Shown in pieces: positions 44,132-52,883 of a stretch of 52,987 nt of DNA; the first letter of the stretch is position 1, and each line of letters starts with the position of its first letter. A program made the position numbers and the translations under genes. The DNA lies in the NCBI GenBank assembly GCA_005877815.1, contig VBOG01000052.1:1-52987 (forward strand), written 5' to 3'. The notes beneath the pieces were generated by a model. The model did not search any database. It had not been told where the DNA came from and saw nothing but the letters and a program-made list of their open reading frames with translations. The stretch comes from Nitrospirota bacterium (GTDB lineage: Bacteria > Nitrospirota > Nitrospiria > Nitrospirales > NS-4).

Positions 44132-44578
44132 TCACCGCTCAAAGTCTGTCTTGTCTTCTGCTTGGGCGGACATCGTCCAAGGGCTGCCATCTTTTCTTGT
44201 CACACTCACAGACCGCACGATCAAATCCGGCCCGTACACCACGATCGCTCGGCCCTTAGACCCTTGCATCAGCACTGATTCCATCGGCCAGAAAACCAAT
44301 TCGGCCAATCCAAGTGTGACTAAATCACCGGCGAGATAGAGAAGCACCCGTCCCTTGGAGCCGGTGCTGCTCCCATCGATAAACTCGAATGTTTCCAATT
44401 GTTGACGGTCGATTTTTCCCGAACCGGTTGGTCTTCCAAAGACCGATATGACATCGGCACGAGAGCTGCCGGCTTTCACCAACTCAACGGGGACGGGAGG
44501 CGGGGCGGTTGCGGCTTTATAAATCGAACAGCCGTATGCAAGGCACAGGACGAGACACCATGCCATAAGTAATTTCAT
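44132..44578 (-). CDS. lipoprotein with BamE/SmpA-like domain
   Basis: 148 residues. The signal ends in the lipobox LAYGC (Cys near 17). Residues ~30-70 (VELVKAGSSRADVISVFGRP followed by TGSGK) match the helix-turn of BamE/SmpA-like and related small outer-membrane lipoproteins. A hydrophobic stretch GDLVTLGLAELVFWPMES follows, then a strand pair IVVYGPDLIVRSVSVTR. It is not the standard BamE but probably adopts a similar fold. GAGGAG precedes the ATG. Confidence 0.65.
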   Translation of the reverse strand: MKLLMAWCLVLCLAYGCSIYKAATAPPPVPVELVKAGSSRADVISVFGRPTGSGKIDRQQLETFEFIDGSSTGSKGRVLLYLAGDLVTLGLAELVFWPMESVLMQGSKGRAIVVYGPDLIVRSVSVTRKDGSPWTMSAQAEDKTDFER

Positions 44579-44683
44579 CTCACACTCCTCGGCTAAATGT
44601 TAAAGATTGATGCGAAAAGTTACCCGATCAAGAAAACAAAGGCAAGTTGAACGTTGGGTGAGTCGGTTGGATCTGTGCCCTCA

Positions 44684-45259
44684 TCACATCTGAAGGATTG
44701 TAACGAGCAGTCCGGTGCGCGTCGTCGTTGCCGTCTTCATCATAATGGCTTTGAGGTGTTCCTTGACGGTTTGCTCGGTGACGCGCATTTCATTGGCGAT
44801 CTCTTTATTCGTCCACCCCTTCAAAAGATTCTCCACGGCGTGCGTTTCGCGCGGCGTCAAGACGAACCGCTCCTTGGCTTGCCTCACCACACTCTCATGC
44901 CGCCGGCCGAGTTCTTCCATGAGAATGAGGATACGTGAGTCCGGGAGCGCGAAGCCGCACAGGAGCACGGGCCGGTTTGGGTCGCCGACGATCCGCCGGA
45001 CACCTGTTCCATCCGCATAGTCCTTGGACGGGGCACCGTGCTGTGCCGTCTTTCGAACCTCCTCGCACACGGCGGCTACTGAGGTCGGAAGCACACCGTT
45101 CGCCGTTTTGCCCCCGGTGTTAAACCTGTTGATCTGTGCGCACAGCTGCCAGGCGCGTGGATCTTTGTAGATGAGCCTCATGGACAACGTCAGCATCAGC
45201 AAACCTGGACCTAGACGCTTGTCTGCGATGCTCTCTGCCTTGCCGGTCAGCTTCTCCAT
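44684..45259 (-). CDS. LuxR-type HTH transcriptional regulator
   Basis: 191 residues. The N-terminal ~125 residues are an unrecognised sensory domain (AWQLCAQINRFNTGG, RPVLLCGFALPDSRILILME). The C-terminal LuxR/NarL HTH reads LTPRETHAVENLLKGWTNKE then VTEQTVKEHLKAIMMKTAT. There is no receiver domain or phosphoacceptor Asp, so it responds to a ligand or partner. AGGA lies upstream of the ATG. Monocistronic. Confidence 0.85.
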   Translation of the reverse strand: MEKLTGKAESIADKRLGPGLLMLTLSMRLIYKDPRAWQLCAQINRFNTGGKTANGVLPTSVAAVCEEVRKTAQHGAPSKDYADGTGVRRIVGDPNRPVLLCGFALPDSRILILMEELGRRHESVVRQAKERFVLTPRETHAVENLLKGWTNKEIANEMRVTEQTVKEHLKAIMMKTATTTRTGLLVTILQM

Positions 45260-45453
45260 CTAATTCTGCGTCCTCGTTTACTTGTATCCGAGTGAGAGCT
45301 CACCAGAAGTTGTAACCTTCCACTCTTTCTTCGAGCAACCCCGACTTCGGGCGAATTCGACCACAAAGGTGTCATGAAAGAGACCGTGCCGAGAGAAGCG
45401 GAGATCATGTGAGAGGAAAAAGCTGTGATCGGCAAGGAGGACGAGGAGGAATG

Positions 45454-45711
45454 CTAGCGGCTCGCCTTCTTCCCTCCAACTTCGACGAACTGCTCGCTCA
45501 TGCCGTCCATCCACTTTCTCAGGGCTTCCAACAGGCAAAAGCGGCCGCAAAAGTATTGGAGGGACTGCCCGGAGCAACTGCTATCGCGATTGGCGTGCTC
45601 CAAAGGCCTTACGAACACGCCGTGCAAGTCCGGTCCCAACGTATACCAGTGGTTGGTCTCCTTCTTCACCGCCTGGCAGTTATCACACACAATCTGGGAA
45701 ATGAGTGGCAT
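45454..45711 (-). CDS. small Cys-rich putative zinc-binding protein
   Basis: 85 residues from ATG 45711, which has AAGGAGGTCCT directly upstream; the longer frame to 45777 lacks a site. Two Cys pairs, IVCDNCQAVKKE and YFCGRFCLLEAL, are spaced like a zinc ribbon or treble-clef knuckle. Resembles small zinc proteins that modify or bind other proteins; no named family is recognised. A plus-strand frame with a good Shine-Dalgarno (ATG 45451) overlaps it fully, but its sequence looks like shadow. Confidence 0.5.
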   Translation of the reverse strand: MPLISQIVCDNCQAVKKETNHWYTLGPDLHGVFVRPLEHANRDSSCSGQSLQYFCGRFCLLEALRKWMDGMSEQFVEVGGKKASR

Positions 45712-45954
45712 AGGACCTCCTTTCGCGAGCGCGGTCTTAGCTTTCACGTTCTTACCGCCGAACCGCTTCCTAGTCAATCCGCCCAGAGATGGAATATAGG
45801 TGTCTTTGGTAGGGGCGACGCTCTAAGCCGAATCCTGCAGAAGTAACCCTGACATTTTCGCGAAACGACGTGCAGCTTTGTCTATTGTTCTCAACGCATG
45901 TCTCGTTGTAACAAGTAACGATGACGTAGTGTTCATCTGAAATATGGAGAAAGG

Positions 45955-46290
45955 ATGGTCATGCTGTTCGCCCCTGCTTTGCTGGCCTTGTCATTGACCG
46001 GCCCTGTCCTTCCTGTCCAGAGCACCATGCCGCCGACCTGTTTTGTGTACGGAGAGGTGACAAGAACTGACGAGCGGATTCATGCGGAATTGTCCTCTAA
46101 CTGCCCCATTGATATCGAACAGAGAGAGCAATTGATCACTATGCGGGGTAAGCGCGGCCAGCAGCGCACGCTATCAGTGTCTGTTCCGCAGGAACGCGGA
46201 ACCTACCAATTCGTCTACCGCTGGGGAAACAGCATGGCGCAGTTCAATGATCAGGCCATGCAAGTGGCAATGGGCACGCACGGTCGTTGA
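45955..46290 (+). CDS. small exported protein, VYG/WG-AQF family copy 2
   Basis: 111 residues with a signal-like N-terminus (MVMLFAPALLALSLTGPVLP). The mature part has CFVYGEVTRTDERIHAELSS-C and VPQERGTYQFVYRWGNSMAQ, matching the 14067-14381 protein residue for residue at C-x-VYG, E-L-x-S-x-C-x-I and G-x-Y-x-F-x-Y-x-WG-x3-AQF. ATG 45955 follows GGAGAAAGG. The copies lie 32 kb apart and are otherwise diverged, so the duplication is old. Function unknown. Confidence 0.6.
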   Translation: MVMLFAPALLALSLTGPVLPVQSTMPPTCFVYGEVTRTDERIHAELSSNCPIDIEQREQLITMRGKRGQQRTLSVSVPQERGTYQFVYRWGNSMAQFNDQAMQVAMGTHGR

Positions 46291-46402
46291 CCAACTTTAG
46301 TGTAAGGAAGAACTCTATCGGATGATTTACTAGAGATCGCTCGGCATCCATACTGCGCTCGTCTGTGAAAAAAATCCGCTGCTCCGACGAATGGAGGCGA
46401 TC

Positions 46403-46684
46403 ATGTCAGAATTATTCATAGTAAGCGATGCCACCGATGCGATAGAGGCGGTCCCTGTCAGCATGACCGCGTTGATGATCGACATGCCGAAGCATCGGGT
46501 GCGGACCGGCCGGCCACGGCACATTTCCGCATCGACTTCTACGCTCGCCGACGTGAGAGATCTGCAGCCGGAACTGAACAAATTGCGAAAGTCTGTGATG
46601 GGAACGTGGCGGAAAGCGGATCAACGAGGGACCGTCGATCCCTCCACATTGTGGCTGATGAACCAGTCTCTTTGTGCGCCCTGA
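46403..46684 (+). CDS. hypothetical protein
   Basis: 93 residues from ATG 46403, with GGAGG five bases upstream. Rich in Thr, Ser and Arg; no signal peptide or motif recognised. Segments include MTALMIDMPKHRVRTGRPRH and ADVRDLQPELNKLRKSVMGT. A basic small cytosolic protein, role unknown. Confidence 0.45.
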   Translation: MSELFIVSDATDAIEAVPVSMTALMIDMPKHRVRTGRPRHISASTSTLADVRDLQPELNKLRKSVMGTWRKADQRGTVDPSTLWLMNQSLCAP

Positions 46685-46688
46685 GTTT

Positions 46689-46925
46689 TCACGACGGTCC
46701 GTAGAGATGGCGCAGGAAACCGTCCAGGAAGCGAAGCAACGCCACGCATCCCAGGACGATCAATCCCGCGCCGCTCGCGACAGCGCCGTACAGGCAGAGA
46801 ATGCTGAAGATCTCATGCAGCCGTTCGAACGGTTCCACCCAGTGCCATCTCGATAACGATAGATAGAGCAACACCACGAGGAGAGCGAGCACGATGGCGT
46901 CGGCGATGATCAAGGTCGTCAACAT
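46689..46925 (-). CDS. small two-pass membrane protein
   Basis: 78 residues with two hydrophobic helices, MLTTLIIADAIVLALLVVLL and FSILCLYGAVASGAGLIVLG, joined by an amphipathic loop (RWHWVEPFERLHE). GGAGAGAG precedes the ATG. Convergent with the preceding gene, four bases apart. No family recognised. Confidence 0.5.
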   Translation of the reverse strand: MLTTLIIADAIVLALLVVLLYLSLSRWHWVEPFERLHEIFSILCLYGAVASGAGLIVLGCVALLRFLDGFLRHLYGPS

Positions 46926-47100
46926 AATGCTTCACTCTCTCCAAGGACCGCTATCATACGTGAATGGATGAGGCCTGCGGCGAATAAGTCCGCCCAGGAT
47001 TGATCTCATTTCCGCGGTCATCCCTAATACCAAAGAGGCACAGCATTCCGTTTCCCGCAGGCGATAGCCTTTTATAGGGAACTCAAGAGGAGGATAAACC

Positions 47101-47868
47101 ATGATAAATAAGATTTACGTTGCGGCGCTCGCCGCTGTCCTGAGTGCTGGACTTGCCGGTTGTGCAGAGCGTCATCCGTATTATTCGGACACCGGCACGC
47201 CGGTGGTGACGACGCCGTCCCAACCGCAAATTATTGAAGGTCAGATGATTCGGAACGATGGGGATGCCTATGTGATCCGCGATATGTCCGGACATGACAC
47301 GCGCGTCCTCCTGGACCGCAATACGCTGACCGACCCGGTCACCGTGGGGGACAGGGTGGTGGCGAAGTTCGACCGTCCGGATAGCCGCTATGCATCGTCC
47401 GTGACGCGGCGAACCATCGAGCCTGCGATTGCCCCGGCGATCACTCCGGTTTCGCCCGTCCTGCCTCGTCCGAGGACGGTGGAAGGCACCGTGCTGCGAC
47501 TTGAAGGAAACGATTACGTGGTGAAGGATATTTCAGGAAAGGAAGTGCGTCTACACGCGGACAGCACGACCAAGATGGACGGCAACATCACCGCCGGGGA
47601 TCGAATCATGGCGACGACGAGCGCCATACCGGGGGATGCCCCGTACGCCACGAATGTGTACAAATTCGGCAGCCCGAATGTCATTCAAGGTGACGTGGTT
47701 CGGGTCGACGGCAACGGGTACGTGGTGAGGGACTTGAACGGGCGGGAGATGCGCATCAATACCGATTCGACGACCATGCGGGACGGCAACATCGTGGTCG
47801 GGGATCGCATCGTGGCATACACCGGACCGGGCTCCACGTTCCACGCGGATACCATTGGGAAGCGCTAA
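47101..47868 (+). CDS. lipoprotein with three DUF5666-like repeat domains
   Basis: 255 residues. The signal ends in LAGC (Cys near 21). Three repeats of ~50 residues follow: EGQMIRNDGDAYVIRDMSG, VEGTVLRLEGNDYVVKDISG and IQGDVVRVDGNGYVVRDLNG, each ending VGDRVVA, AGDRIMA or VGDRIVA. The unit V-x-G-x-V-x-R-x-x-G-x-Y-V-V-x-D-x-x-G-x-E, then T, then GDR resembles small OB/SH3-like barrels. AGAGGAGGA precedes the ATG. Related proteins occur at 51089 and 51673. Periplasmic, outer-membrane-anchored. Confidence 0.72.
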   Translation: MINKIYVAALAAVLSAGLAGCAERHPYYSDTGTPVVTTPSQPQIIEGQMIRNDGDAYVIRDMSGHDTRVLLDRNTLTDPVTVGDRVVAKFDRPDSRYASSVTRRTIEPAIAPAITPVSPVLPRPRTVEGTVLRLEGNDYVVKDISGKEVRLHADSTTKMDGNITAGDRIMATTSAIPGDAPYATNVYKFGSPNVIQGDVVRVDGNGYVVRDLNGREMRINTDSTTMRDGNIVVGDRIVAYTGPGSTFHADTIGKR

Positions 47869-47887
47869 GCGTCTGCGGTTCTCATTC

Positions 47888-47909
47888 CGGGGCGGCGAAA
47901 GCCGCCCCG
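47888..47909. terminator. GAAA-loop hairpin, convergent terminator
   Basis: CGGGGCGGC (47888-47896) and GCCGCCCCG (47901-47909) form a perfect 9-bp stem closed by a GAAA tetraloop. It lies between the stop at 47868 and the opposing stop at 47920, so it can serve both strands. Confidence 0.6.
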
Positions 47910-47919
47910 TACTCTCCAT

Positions 47920-49410
47920 CTACTCAACAGGGACCGCCAGAGGTTTCCTGACGCACAGCGGCGTCGCGAGACTCTCCAGCGACTGCCGCTCGGCCTTTAC
48001 GCCGAAGAGCGTCGCGACGATGGCGCCCACAACCATGAAGGCGGCGGCCACGAGGTCGCCGTAGAAGACGCTGACGGGCGAGGTCTCGATCAGCTTTCCG
48101 AAGAGCCATGGTCCGACGGTGCCGGCTCCCTGCGCGACGGCAAAGAAGAACGCGATGGCCATCGCGCGTATTTCCATCGGGAAGACCTCGCTCACCGTCA
48201 GGTACGCCGCGCTCGCGCCCGCCGAGGCAAAGAAGAAGATGATCGACCATGCGATCGTCTGCGTCACCGAATTCAAATAGCCCCGCCAAAACAGGTAGCC
48301 GGTGATCGCAAGCAGAATGCCGGACGTGGCATAGGTGAATGCGATCATCGGTTTGCGGCCCACGGTGTCGAAGAACCGCCCGAGCAGCAGCGGTCCCAGG
48401 AAGTTGCCCACGGCGAACGGAAGGACGTAGAGGCCGACGCCGCCGCTTGCGACGTTGAAGTATTTGGTGAGGATGAAGGCATAGGTAAAGAAGATCGCAT
48501 TGTACAGAAACGACTGCGTCACCATGAGTGTGATGCCGAGGACCGTCCGGGTCGGGTATGTCCGAAATAACTCGCGCACGACCGTGCCGAACGTCACCCG
48601 GACATGCGCATGCACGGTGACATAGCCGTTCGGCTCCGGCAGGGTTTCGATGCCTTCGTCTCGCTTGACCGTCTCCTCGATGTCGCGGACGATCCTCTCG
48701 GCCTCTTCCACTCTGCCGTGCGTCATCAGCCAGCGGGGGCTTTCCGGGACGAGGCGACGGACGAGGACGACCGCAATTCCGAGGATGGCGCCCAGCGCGA
48801 AGCACAACCGCCAGCCGAGCTCTTCGGCAATGAGGTCGGGATTGAGCAGCGGGATCGTCAGAAGAGCGCCTGCAGCCGTGCCGAGCCACCAGCTCCCATT
48901 GATGGCGAGATCGGTATGCCCGCGCTCGCGCGCTGGGATCAGTTCATCAATGGCCGAGTTGATGGCAGAGTATTCTCCTCCGATCCCCGCGCCCGTCAGG
49001 AAGCGGAACACCATGAAGCTCCATAGATTCCACGAGAAGGCGGTCAGGACGGTTGCAATAAGATACAGGAGCAGGGTGATCATGAACCATTTCTTGCGTC
49101 CCTGTCGGTCCGTCAAGTAGGAAAATACGAAGGAGCCCGCGACGGAACCGGCGAGGTACGCAGACGCGGTCAGTCCGACCTGCGATTCCGTCAGGTTGAG
49201 CGTTGCCTTGTGGGTGAGGACTGGCCCGAGCGCACCGACGATGGTGACCTCCAGGCCATCCAGAATCCATGTGATACCGAGAGCCGCCACAATCAGCCAA
49301 TGCCAGCGGGACCATGGCAAGCGGTCCATGCGTTGAGGGATATTGGTAGTGATAGGGCCTAACAGTCCGGATGCGTGAGGACTGACTGTCGTCACATTGA
49401 TGAGGCACAC
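47920..49410 (-). CDS. MFS transporter, sugar-porter/AAHS-like
   Basis: 496 residues with about 12 membrane helices. The first opens LIVAALGITWILDGLEVTIV, and the intracellular signature DRQGRKK follows helix 2. The helix 4-5 region has FRFLTGAGIGGEYSAINSAI. The central loop PESPRWLMTHGRVEEAERI and a later GRFFDTVGRKP match the sugar-porter/aromatic-acid symporter type. The substrate is not determinable; neighbours give no hint. The first ~28 residues before MDRLPWSRW are extra, so the true start may be there. Inner membrane. Confidence 0.88.
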   Translation of the reverse strand: MCLINVTTVSPHASGLLGPITTNIPQRMDRLPWSRWHWLIVAALGITWILDGLEVTIVGALGPVLTHKATLNLTESQVGLTASAYLAGSVAGSFVFSYLTDRQGRKKWFMITLLLYLIATVLTAFSWNLWSFMVFRFLTGAGIGGEYSAINSAIDELIPARERGHTDLAINGSWWLGTAAGALLTIPLLNPDLIAEELGWRLCFALGAILGIAVVLVRRLVPESPRWLMTHGRVEEAERIVRDIEETVKRDEGIETLPEPNGYVTVHAHVRVTFGTVVRELFRTYPTRTVLGITLMVTQSFLYNAIFFTYAFILTKYFNVASGGVGLYVLPFAVGNFLGPLLLGRFFDTVGRKPMIAFTYATSGILLAITGYLFWRGYLNSVTQTIAWSIIFFFASAGASAAYLTVSEVFPMEIRAMAIAFFFAVAQGAGTVGPWLFGKLIETSPVSVFYGDLVAAAFMVVGAIVATLFGVKAERQSLESLATPLCVRKPLAVPVE

Positions 49411-49439
49411 ACAGGAAGGCGGGCAATCACTTCCAGGTC

Positions 49440-49637
49440 TCAGGCGTAAACGCGCCGTCGGAGAGTTTTGGTCCTGTAGCCGACCTGGCGCATATGATGG
49501 GCATACGCCAAGGCATCCTTTTTTTCTGAAAATACCTGGCTGTTGACCACGCGCTTGGAGTTAAAGACAACAACCACAGCAACCGGGAAATCACGTGGTT
49601 GCCGAAGGTGCAGCCTCACTACATTGGCGTGAGTCAT
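49440..49637 (-). CDS. small basic hypothetical protein
   Basis: 65 residues: MTHANVVRLHLRQPRDFPVA, then VFNSKRVVNSQVFSEKKDAL and a basic tail KTLRRRVYA. The pattern of a strand, a hydrophobic helix and a Lys/Arg end could be a DUF-type nucleic-acid binder. No recognised family. Confidence 0.4.
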   Translation of the reverse strand: MTHANVVRLHLRQPRDFPVAVVVVFNSKRVVNSQVFSEKKDALAYAHHMRQVGYRTKTLRRRVYA

Positions 49638-49738
49638 GGCCGTATATGTAAGAGTTTGTATTGAGCCGGAAAAACCTTCAAAGCACGATGTGGCGCCTTG
49701 CTGAATCCTTCGAACATGCCCATTGCGGACGTCAGCCG

Positions 49739-49876
49739 CTAGCTCTCAGCCCACGCCTGTTCGAGGCGGACGAGATCGATCGCTTCCTCGAGGGATTCAC
49801 ACTCAAAGGCGACCTCTGAGCCTTTCAAGAACACGAAGACGGTATCGCCGACTTCTAGAATGACATCATTCTCCAT
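49739..49876 (-). CDS. 45-residue hypothetical protein
   Basis: Encodes MENDVILEVGDTVFVFLKGS then a helix EECLEEAI-like segment ending AWAES. ATG 49876 has AAGGAG upstream with good spacing; the frame extending to 49993 lacks a site. Acidic and small; no family recognised. Function unknown. Confidence 0.45.
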   Translation of the reverse strand: MENDVILEVGDTVFVFLKGSEVAFECESLEEAIDLVRLEQAWAES

Positions 49877-50050
49877 TCTTACTCCTTCCCAGACTACCTC
49901 TAGGTCCCTGAATAAGATTAAAAGCTCCTCCTCCGGCGCGGAATACCGCGTTCGTAGCAACCGAGGATGCCTGCACCGCCAATGGAAGGCCATGTATTCC
50001 TTTCATAAACTATCGATCTTGTGGTGTGGCGATGAAGAGTGCAGGACAAG

Positions 50051-50127
50051 TGGTGCGCCCGGCAGGACTTGAACCTGCGGCCTGCGGGTTCGAAGCCCGA
50101 CGCTCTATCCAACTGAGCTACGGGCGC
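50051..50127 (-). tRNA. tRNA-Arg (anticodon TCG)
   Basis: Acceptor GCGCCCG/CGGGCGC, D-arm TAGCTCAGTTGGATAGAGCG, anticodon stem TCGGG/CCCGC (one non-canonical G-G-like or offset pair), loop CTTCGAA (anticodon TCG). T-arm GGTTCAAGTCC; CCA encoded. The acceptor stem is identical to that of the tRNA-Arg at 24624. Confidence 0.95.
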
Positions 50128-50184
50128 ACGATGGAGCTAGCGTAAGCCGCAGGCTATAATCGTGTCAATCGGGGCGGCACGAGT

Positions 50185-51045
50185 ATGGCGGCTGAAACAT
50201 CTCTCACCGGGTTCGCGGGGCTTCGCGTCGCCGGTTTCGAAAGCCGGTTGTCCGAACAGATGGCGCAGCTCATCGAGCGGCATGGAGGCCAGCCCCTGGT
50301 TGTTCCTTCGATGCGTGAAATTCCTCTGGATCGGCACCCCGCAGTATTGGACTTCGGCGCGCGGCTCCTGGCCGGCGAGTTGCAAATGACCATTCTGCTG
50401 ACAGGCGTCGGCACCCGGTTCATGCTCGAAGTGCTGAAGTCCCGTTGGACGAGGGACCAAATCATCGCCGCGCTTGACGATACGATTCTCGTCGTACGTG
50501 GACCGAAACCGGCCGGCGTGTTGAGAGAGCTTGGGTTGAAGCCGGCAGTCGCCGTCCCTGAGCCGAACACATGGAAGGATGTCATTGCGGCGCTGGATGC
50601 GTTGGATCGGCCGTTGCAGGGAATGAAAATCGCCGTGCAGGAATATGGCGTGTCCAATGCGGCCTTCTTGAAGGCCCTTCATGAGCGCGGGGCGGAAGTC
50701 CTTCGCGTGACGGTCTATCGGTGGGCGCTGCCAGAGGATGTCACGCCGCTGATTGACGCGATTCGTGCCATCACGCGAGGAGAGCTCCAGGTGGCCTTAT
50801 TTACCAACGCCGTTCAGGTGGACCACGTGCTTCAGGTGGCGGAGACGATCGGGGCGAAGGACGACCTCCGTCGTGCTTTGGGGAGGATGGTGGTTTCGGC
50901 GATCGGCCCCGTCGTGGCGGAAAGACTTCGGGATCACGGTCTGCCCATGGATTTTCAACCCACGCATCCCAAGATGGGCATCCATGTGAAAGAGACGAGC
51001 GAACGCGCGCGCGAGCTGCTGCTGGGGAAGGCATCGGCCGATTGA
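50185..51045 (+). CDS. hemD: uroporphyrinogen-III synthase
   Basis: 286 residues. HemD-like two-domain enzyme that cyclises hydroxymethylbilane to uroporphyrinogen III, leading to haem, sirohaem and cobalamin. N-terminal LRVAGFESRLSEQMAQLIER and GGQPLVVPSMREIPLD, then ILLTGVGTRFMLEV. The second half has GMKIAVQEYGVSNAAFLKAL, VTVYRWALPEDVTPL, VALFTNAVQVDHVLQVAE and a VSAIGPVVAERLRDHGL end. HemD is poorly conserved, but these segments fit. ATG 50185. Transcribed alone; no hemC nearby. Confidence 0.8.
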   Translation: MAAETSLTGFAGLRVAGFESRLSEQMAQLIERHGGQPLVVPSMREIPLDRHPAVLDFGARLLAGELQMTILLTGVGTRFMLEVLKSRWTRDQIIAALDDTILVVRGPKPAGVLRELGLKPAVAVPEPNTWKDVIAALDALDRPLQGMKIAVQEYGVSNAAFLKALHERGAEVLRVTVYRWALPEDVTPLIDAIRAITRGELQVALFTNAVQVDHVLQVAETIGAKDDLRRALGRMVVSAIGPVVAERLRDHGLPMDFQPTHPKMGIHVKETSERARELLLGKASAD

Positions 51046-51088
51046 CTTGCCGTGCCCGCGCGCGCGAACCGTAGAGCTTATCCCTGCA

Positions 51089-51640
51089 TTATCCTCCGCC
51101 GGGGCCTCGGGTGATCTGCGAGGGCTTCACTGAAATCGCGCGGCCATCGGGCGCGTACTCGGCCTTGATCCTATCGCCGACCTTATAGGTCCCGGCGACC
51201 TTGGTGTTCTTGCCGATCTGGAGACGTATTTCTTTGCCCCCGGAATCTCTCACGACGAATGTGTCGCCTGAGGCGGTGAGCACATCTCCTTCGACCGTGT
51301 AGGCCGGGATTGATCTCTTCAGCGATTTGATCTGCATGTCAGGGGTCACGAGTGCCTCGATCCAGTCCCCTTCCGAGCCTTTATATCCGCCTTCAAATTT
51401 GGTGTTGTTCTCAGCTCGGATACTTGCCTGTGTGCCGGGAGCCGTCTCAACCGTGTACATGGCGTCCTGAACTTTCAGCAATTTTCCTCTCACGGTTTCA
51501 GCGGCTTTGGCCGCCATCACTTCATCGCCGGTCTGCGCGCCCGATGGCACCTCCGTCGGCTCCGCCGCATAGATGGAACCGATTGTGAAAAGGCTGAAGG
51601 CACAGACAAGCATCATCGATCGTCGTAGCCGTTTCATCAT
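51089..51640 (-). CDS. exported protein with two DUF5666-like repeat domains
   Basis: 183 residues. The signal peptide (RRSMMLVCAFSLFTIGSI) ends at YAAEP. Two repeats follow: VRGKLLKVQDAMYTVETAPG with EGDWIEA, and VEGDVLTASGDTFVVRDSGG with KVGDRIKAEY. The second copy shows V-x-G-x-V, YVV-x-D-like and GKE-I-R-L-x-x-x-x-T, as in the 47101 protein. AAGGAGGAC precedes the ATG at 51640. It lies 32 bases after the 52590-51673 gene on the same strand, so the two are an operon. Confidence 0.68.
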   Translation of the reverse strand: MMKRLRRSMMLVCAFSLFTIGSIYAAEPTEVPSGAQTGDEVMAAKAAETVRGKLLKVQDAMYTVETAPGTQASIRAENNTKFEGGYKGSEGDWIEALVTPDMQIKSLKRSIPAYTVEGDVLTASGDTFVVRDSGGKEIRLQIGKNTKVAGTYKVGDRIKAEYAPDGRAISVKPSQITRGPGGG

Positions 51641-51672
51641 CTCAGGTCCTCCTTGCCAATGCTCAGCTGTGA

Positions 51673-52590
51673 CTAGGGAAGAGGCTGCCCTGGTTGTGGG
51701 CGACCTGCCGTCTTGATAAATGTGGCTGCCCCCATATCAGAGATGTCGGCCTCGATCTTATCGCCCACCTTGAACTTGCACACACTCGAGTCGGCGCTTG
51801 GTTTCGTCCCTGGTCCCACCTCGGACCCGGGCTGCTCTGCTGTCCGAGCCAGATCCTGCGGTTGTCCTTTGGTCTCAGGTTTATCGCTGGCATTCGGATC
51901 GGGCAGCATCCCCGACATCGAACCTGTCTGAGGACAGGACATGCGGGTATTCTGATTGACGATCAGCGCGACTTCATGACCATCGCGATCCTTCACCCAG
52001 TACTTGCCTTCTTCAATCTTCAGGACTTCTCCCGACACCGTCTGTTTAGATGCCTGAGGCGATCCGAGATCCGGGCTACCGGCCGACTTTTCCGGAGCGG
52101 ATGTTGGATTGACCGACATCGCGTAGCCTTTTAGCGTTCGTTTCACCTCCACCATGTCTCCGACATGGAAGGACGGCCGTCCCATTTCTGTATTTTTATC
52201 GGTCTGCACTTGTATCTCTTTGCCTTCCGCATCACGGATCGTATAGACCTCACCCTCAATCTTCACCAATTCACCTTTTAACTGGGGAAATGCCGGAAGC
52301 GGGAATTCACTGGCTCCGGCCTGGCCCCCGATCTTCGGCGTTCCGGAGTAAGAAGGGGACTCTCCTTTTTCTTTCAAAGTGGAGTCTTGGAGTCGCTGTT
52401 GTTCCTGCAGGTTCTGCTGTTCGAGCTTTTTCTGCTTCTCTTGCTGTTCGCGAGCCGTTTCCGGCTGGATGGCTTGACTCATGTCGCTCGCTGAAGGTGT
52501 CGATTTAGAGGCACCATGCACGGGATCCACCTGGGCTCCAATGCTCAGCATTGCAACGGCCACCAACCATAGAATTCCTCGTGTCTTCAT
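51673..52590 (-). CDS. exported protein with DUF5666-like repeat domains and Gln-rich linker
   Basis: 305 residues. The signal peptide (MKTRGILWLVAVAMLSIGAQ) is followed by a Gln/Glu-rich stretch. Two repeats follow: LKGELVKIEGEVYTIRDAEG (with VGDMVEV) and VSGEVLKIEEGKYWVKDRDG. The second is interrupted by ~60 Pro/Ser-rich residues before FKVGDKIEADISDMGAATF. AAGGAGGTGCGACC precedes the ATG at 52590. It is first in an operon with the 51089 gene. Probably periplasmic; function unknown. Confidence 0.66.
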   Translation of the reverse strand: MKTRGILWLVAVAMLSIGAQVDPVHGASKSTPSASDMSQAIQPETAREQQEKQKKLEQQNLQEQQRLQDSTLKEKGESPSYSGTPKIGGQAGASEFPLPAFPQLKGELVKIEGEVYTIRDAEGKEIQVQTDKNTEMGRPSFHVGDMVEVKRTLKGYAMSVNPTSAPEKSAGSPDLGSPQASKQTVSGEVLKIEEGKYWVKDRDGHEVALIVNQNTRMSCPQTGSMSGMLPDPNASDKPETKGQPQDLARTAEQPGSEVGPGTKPSADSSVCKFKVGDKIEADISDMGAATFIKTAGRPQPGQPLP

Positions 52591-52883
52591 GGTCGCACCT
52601 CCTTGCCTGACCTCCTGTTCAACTATTTTCAGATAGGATCTCAGAGTTCCTCCGTTCAAATCCGAACGACAAGAACGGCGAGAGAACCGGCGGTTTTTCG
52701 AATATCAAAAGTCTGCATCTATACCTACCAAAGCTAATGTTGGGGCGCAACGGATAAAACGTCTATTCCGATGGGGGGGACATATAAGAGGTGTAGTCTC
52801 TGCGTTTTTTCGGGCTTCCCGGTATTGGACATTTTCGGGAGACTCACATGAATTTTGTCCACACCGTGCCGAACCAAACTGTC

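Noticed and set aside
45451..45846. Plus-strand frame with AAGGAGGACGAGGAGG before ATG 45451
   Set aside because: Strong site but fully antisense to the Cys-knuckle protein, and its sequence looks like a shadow; kept as a caution only.
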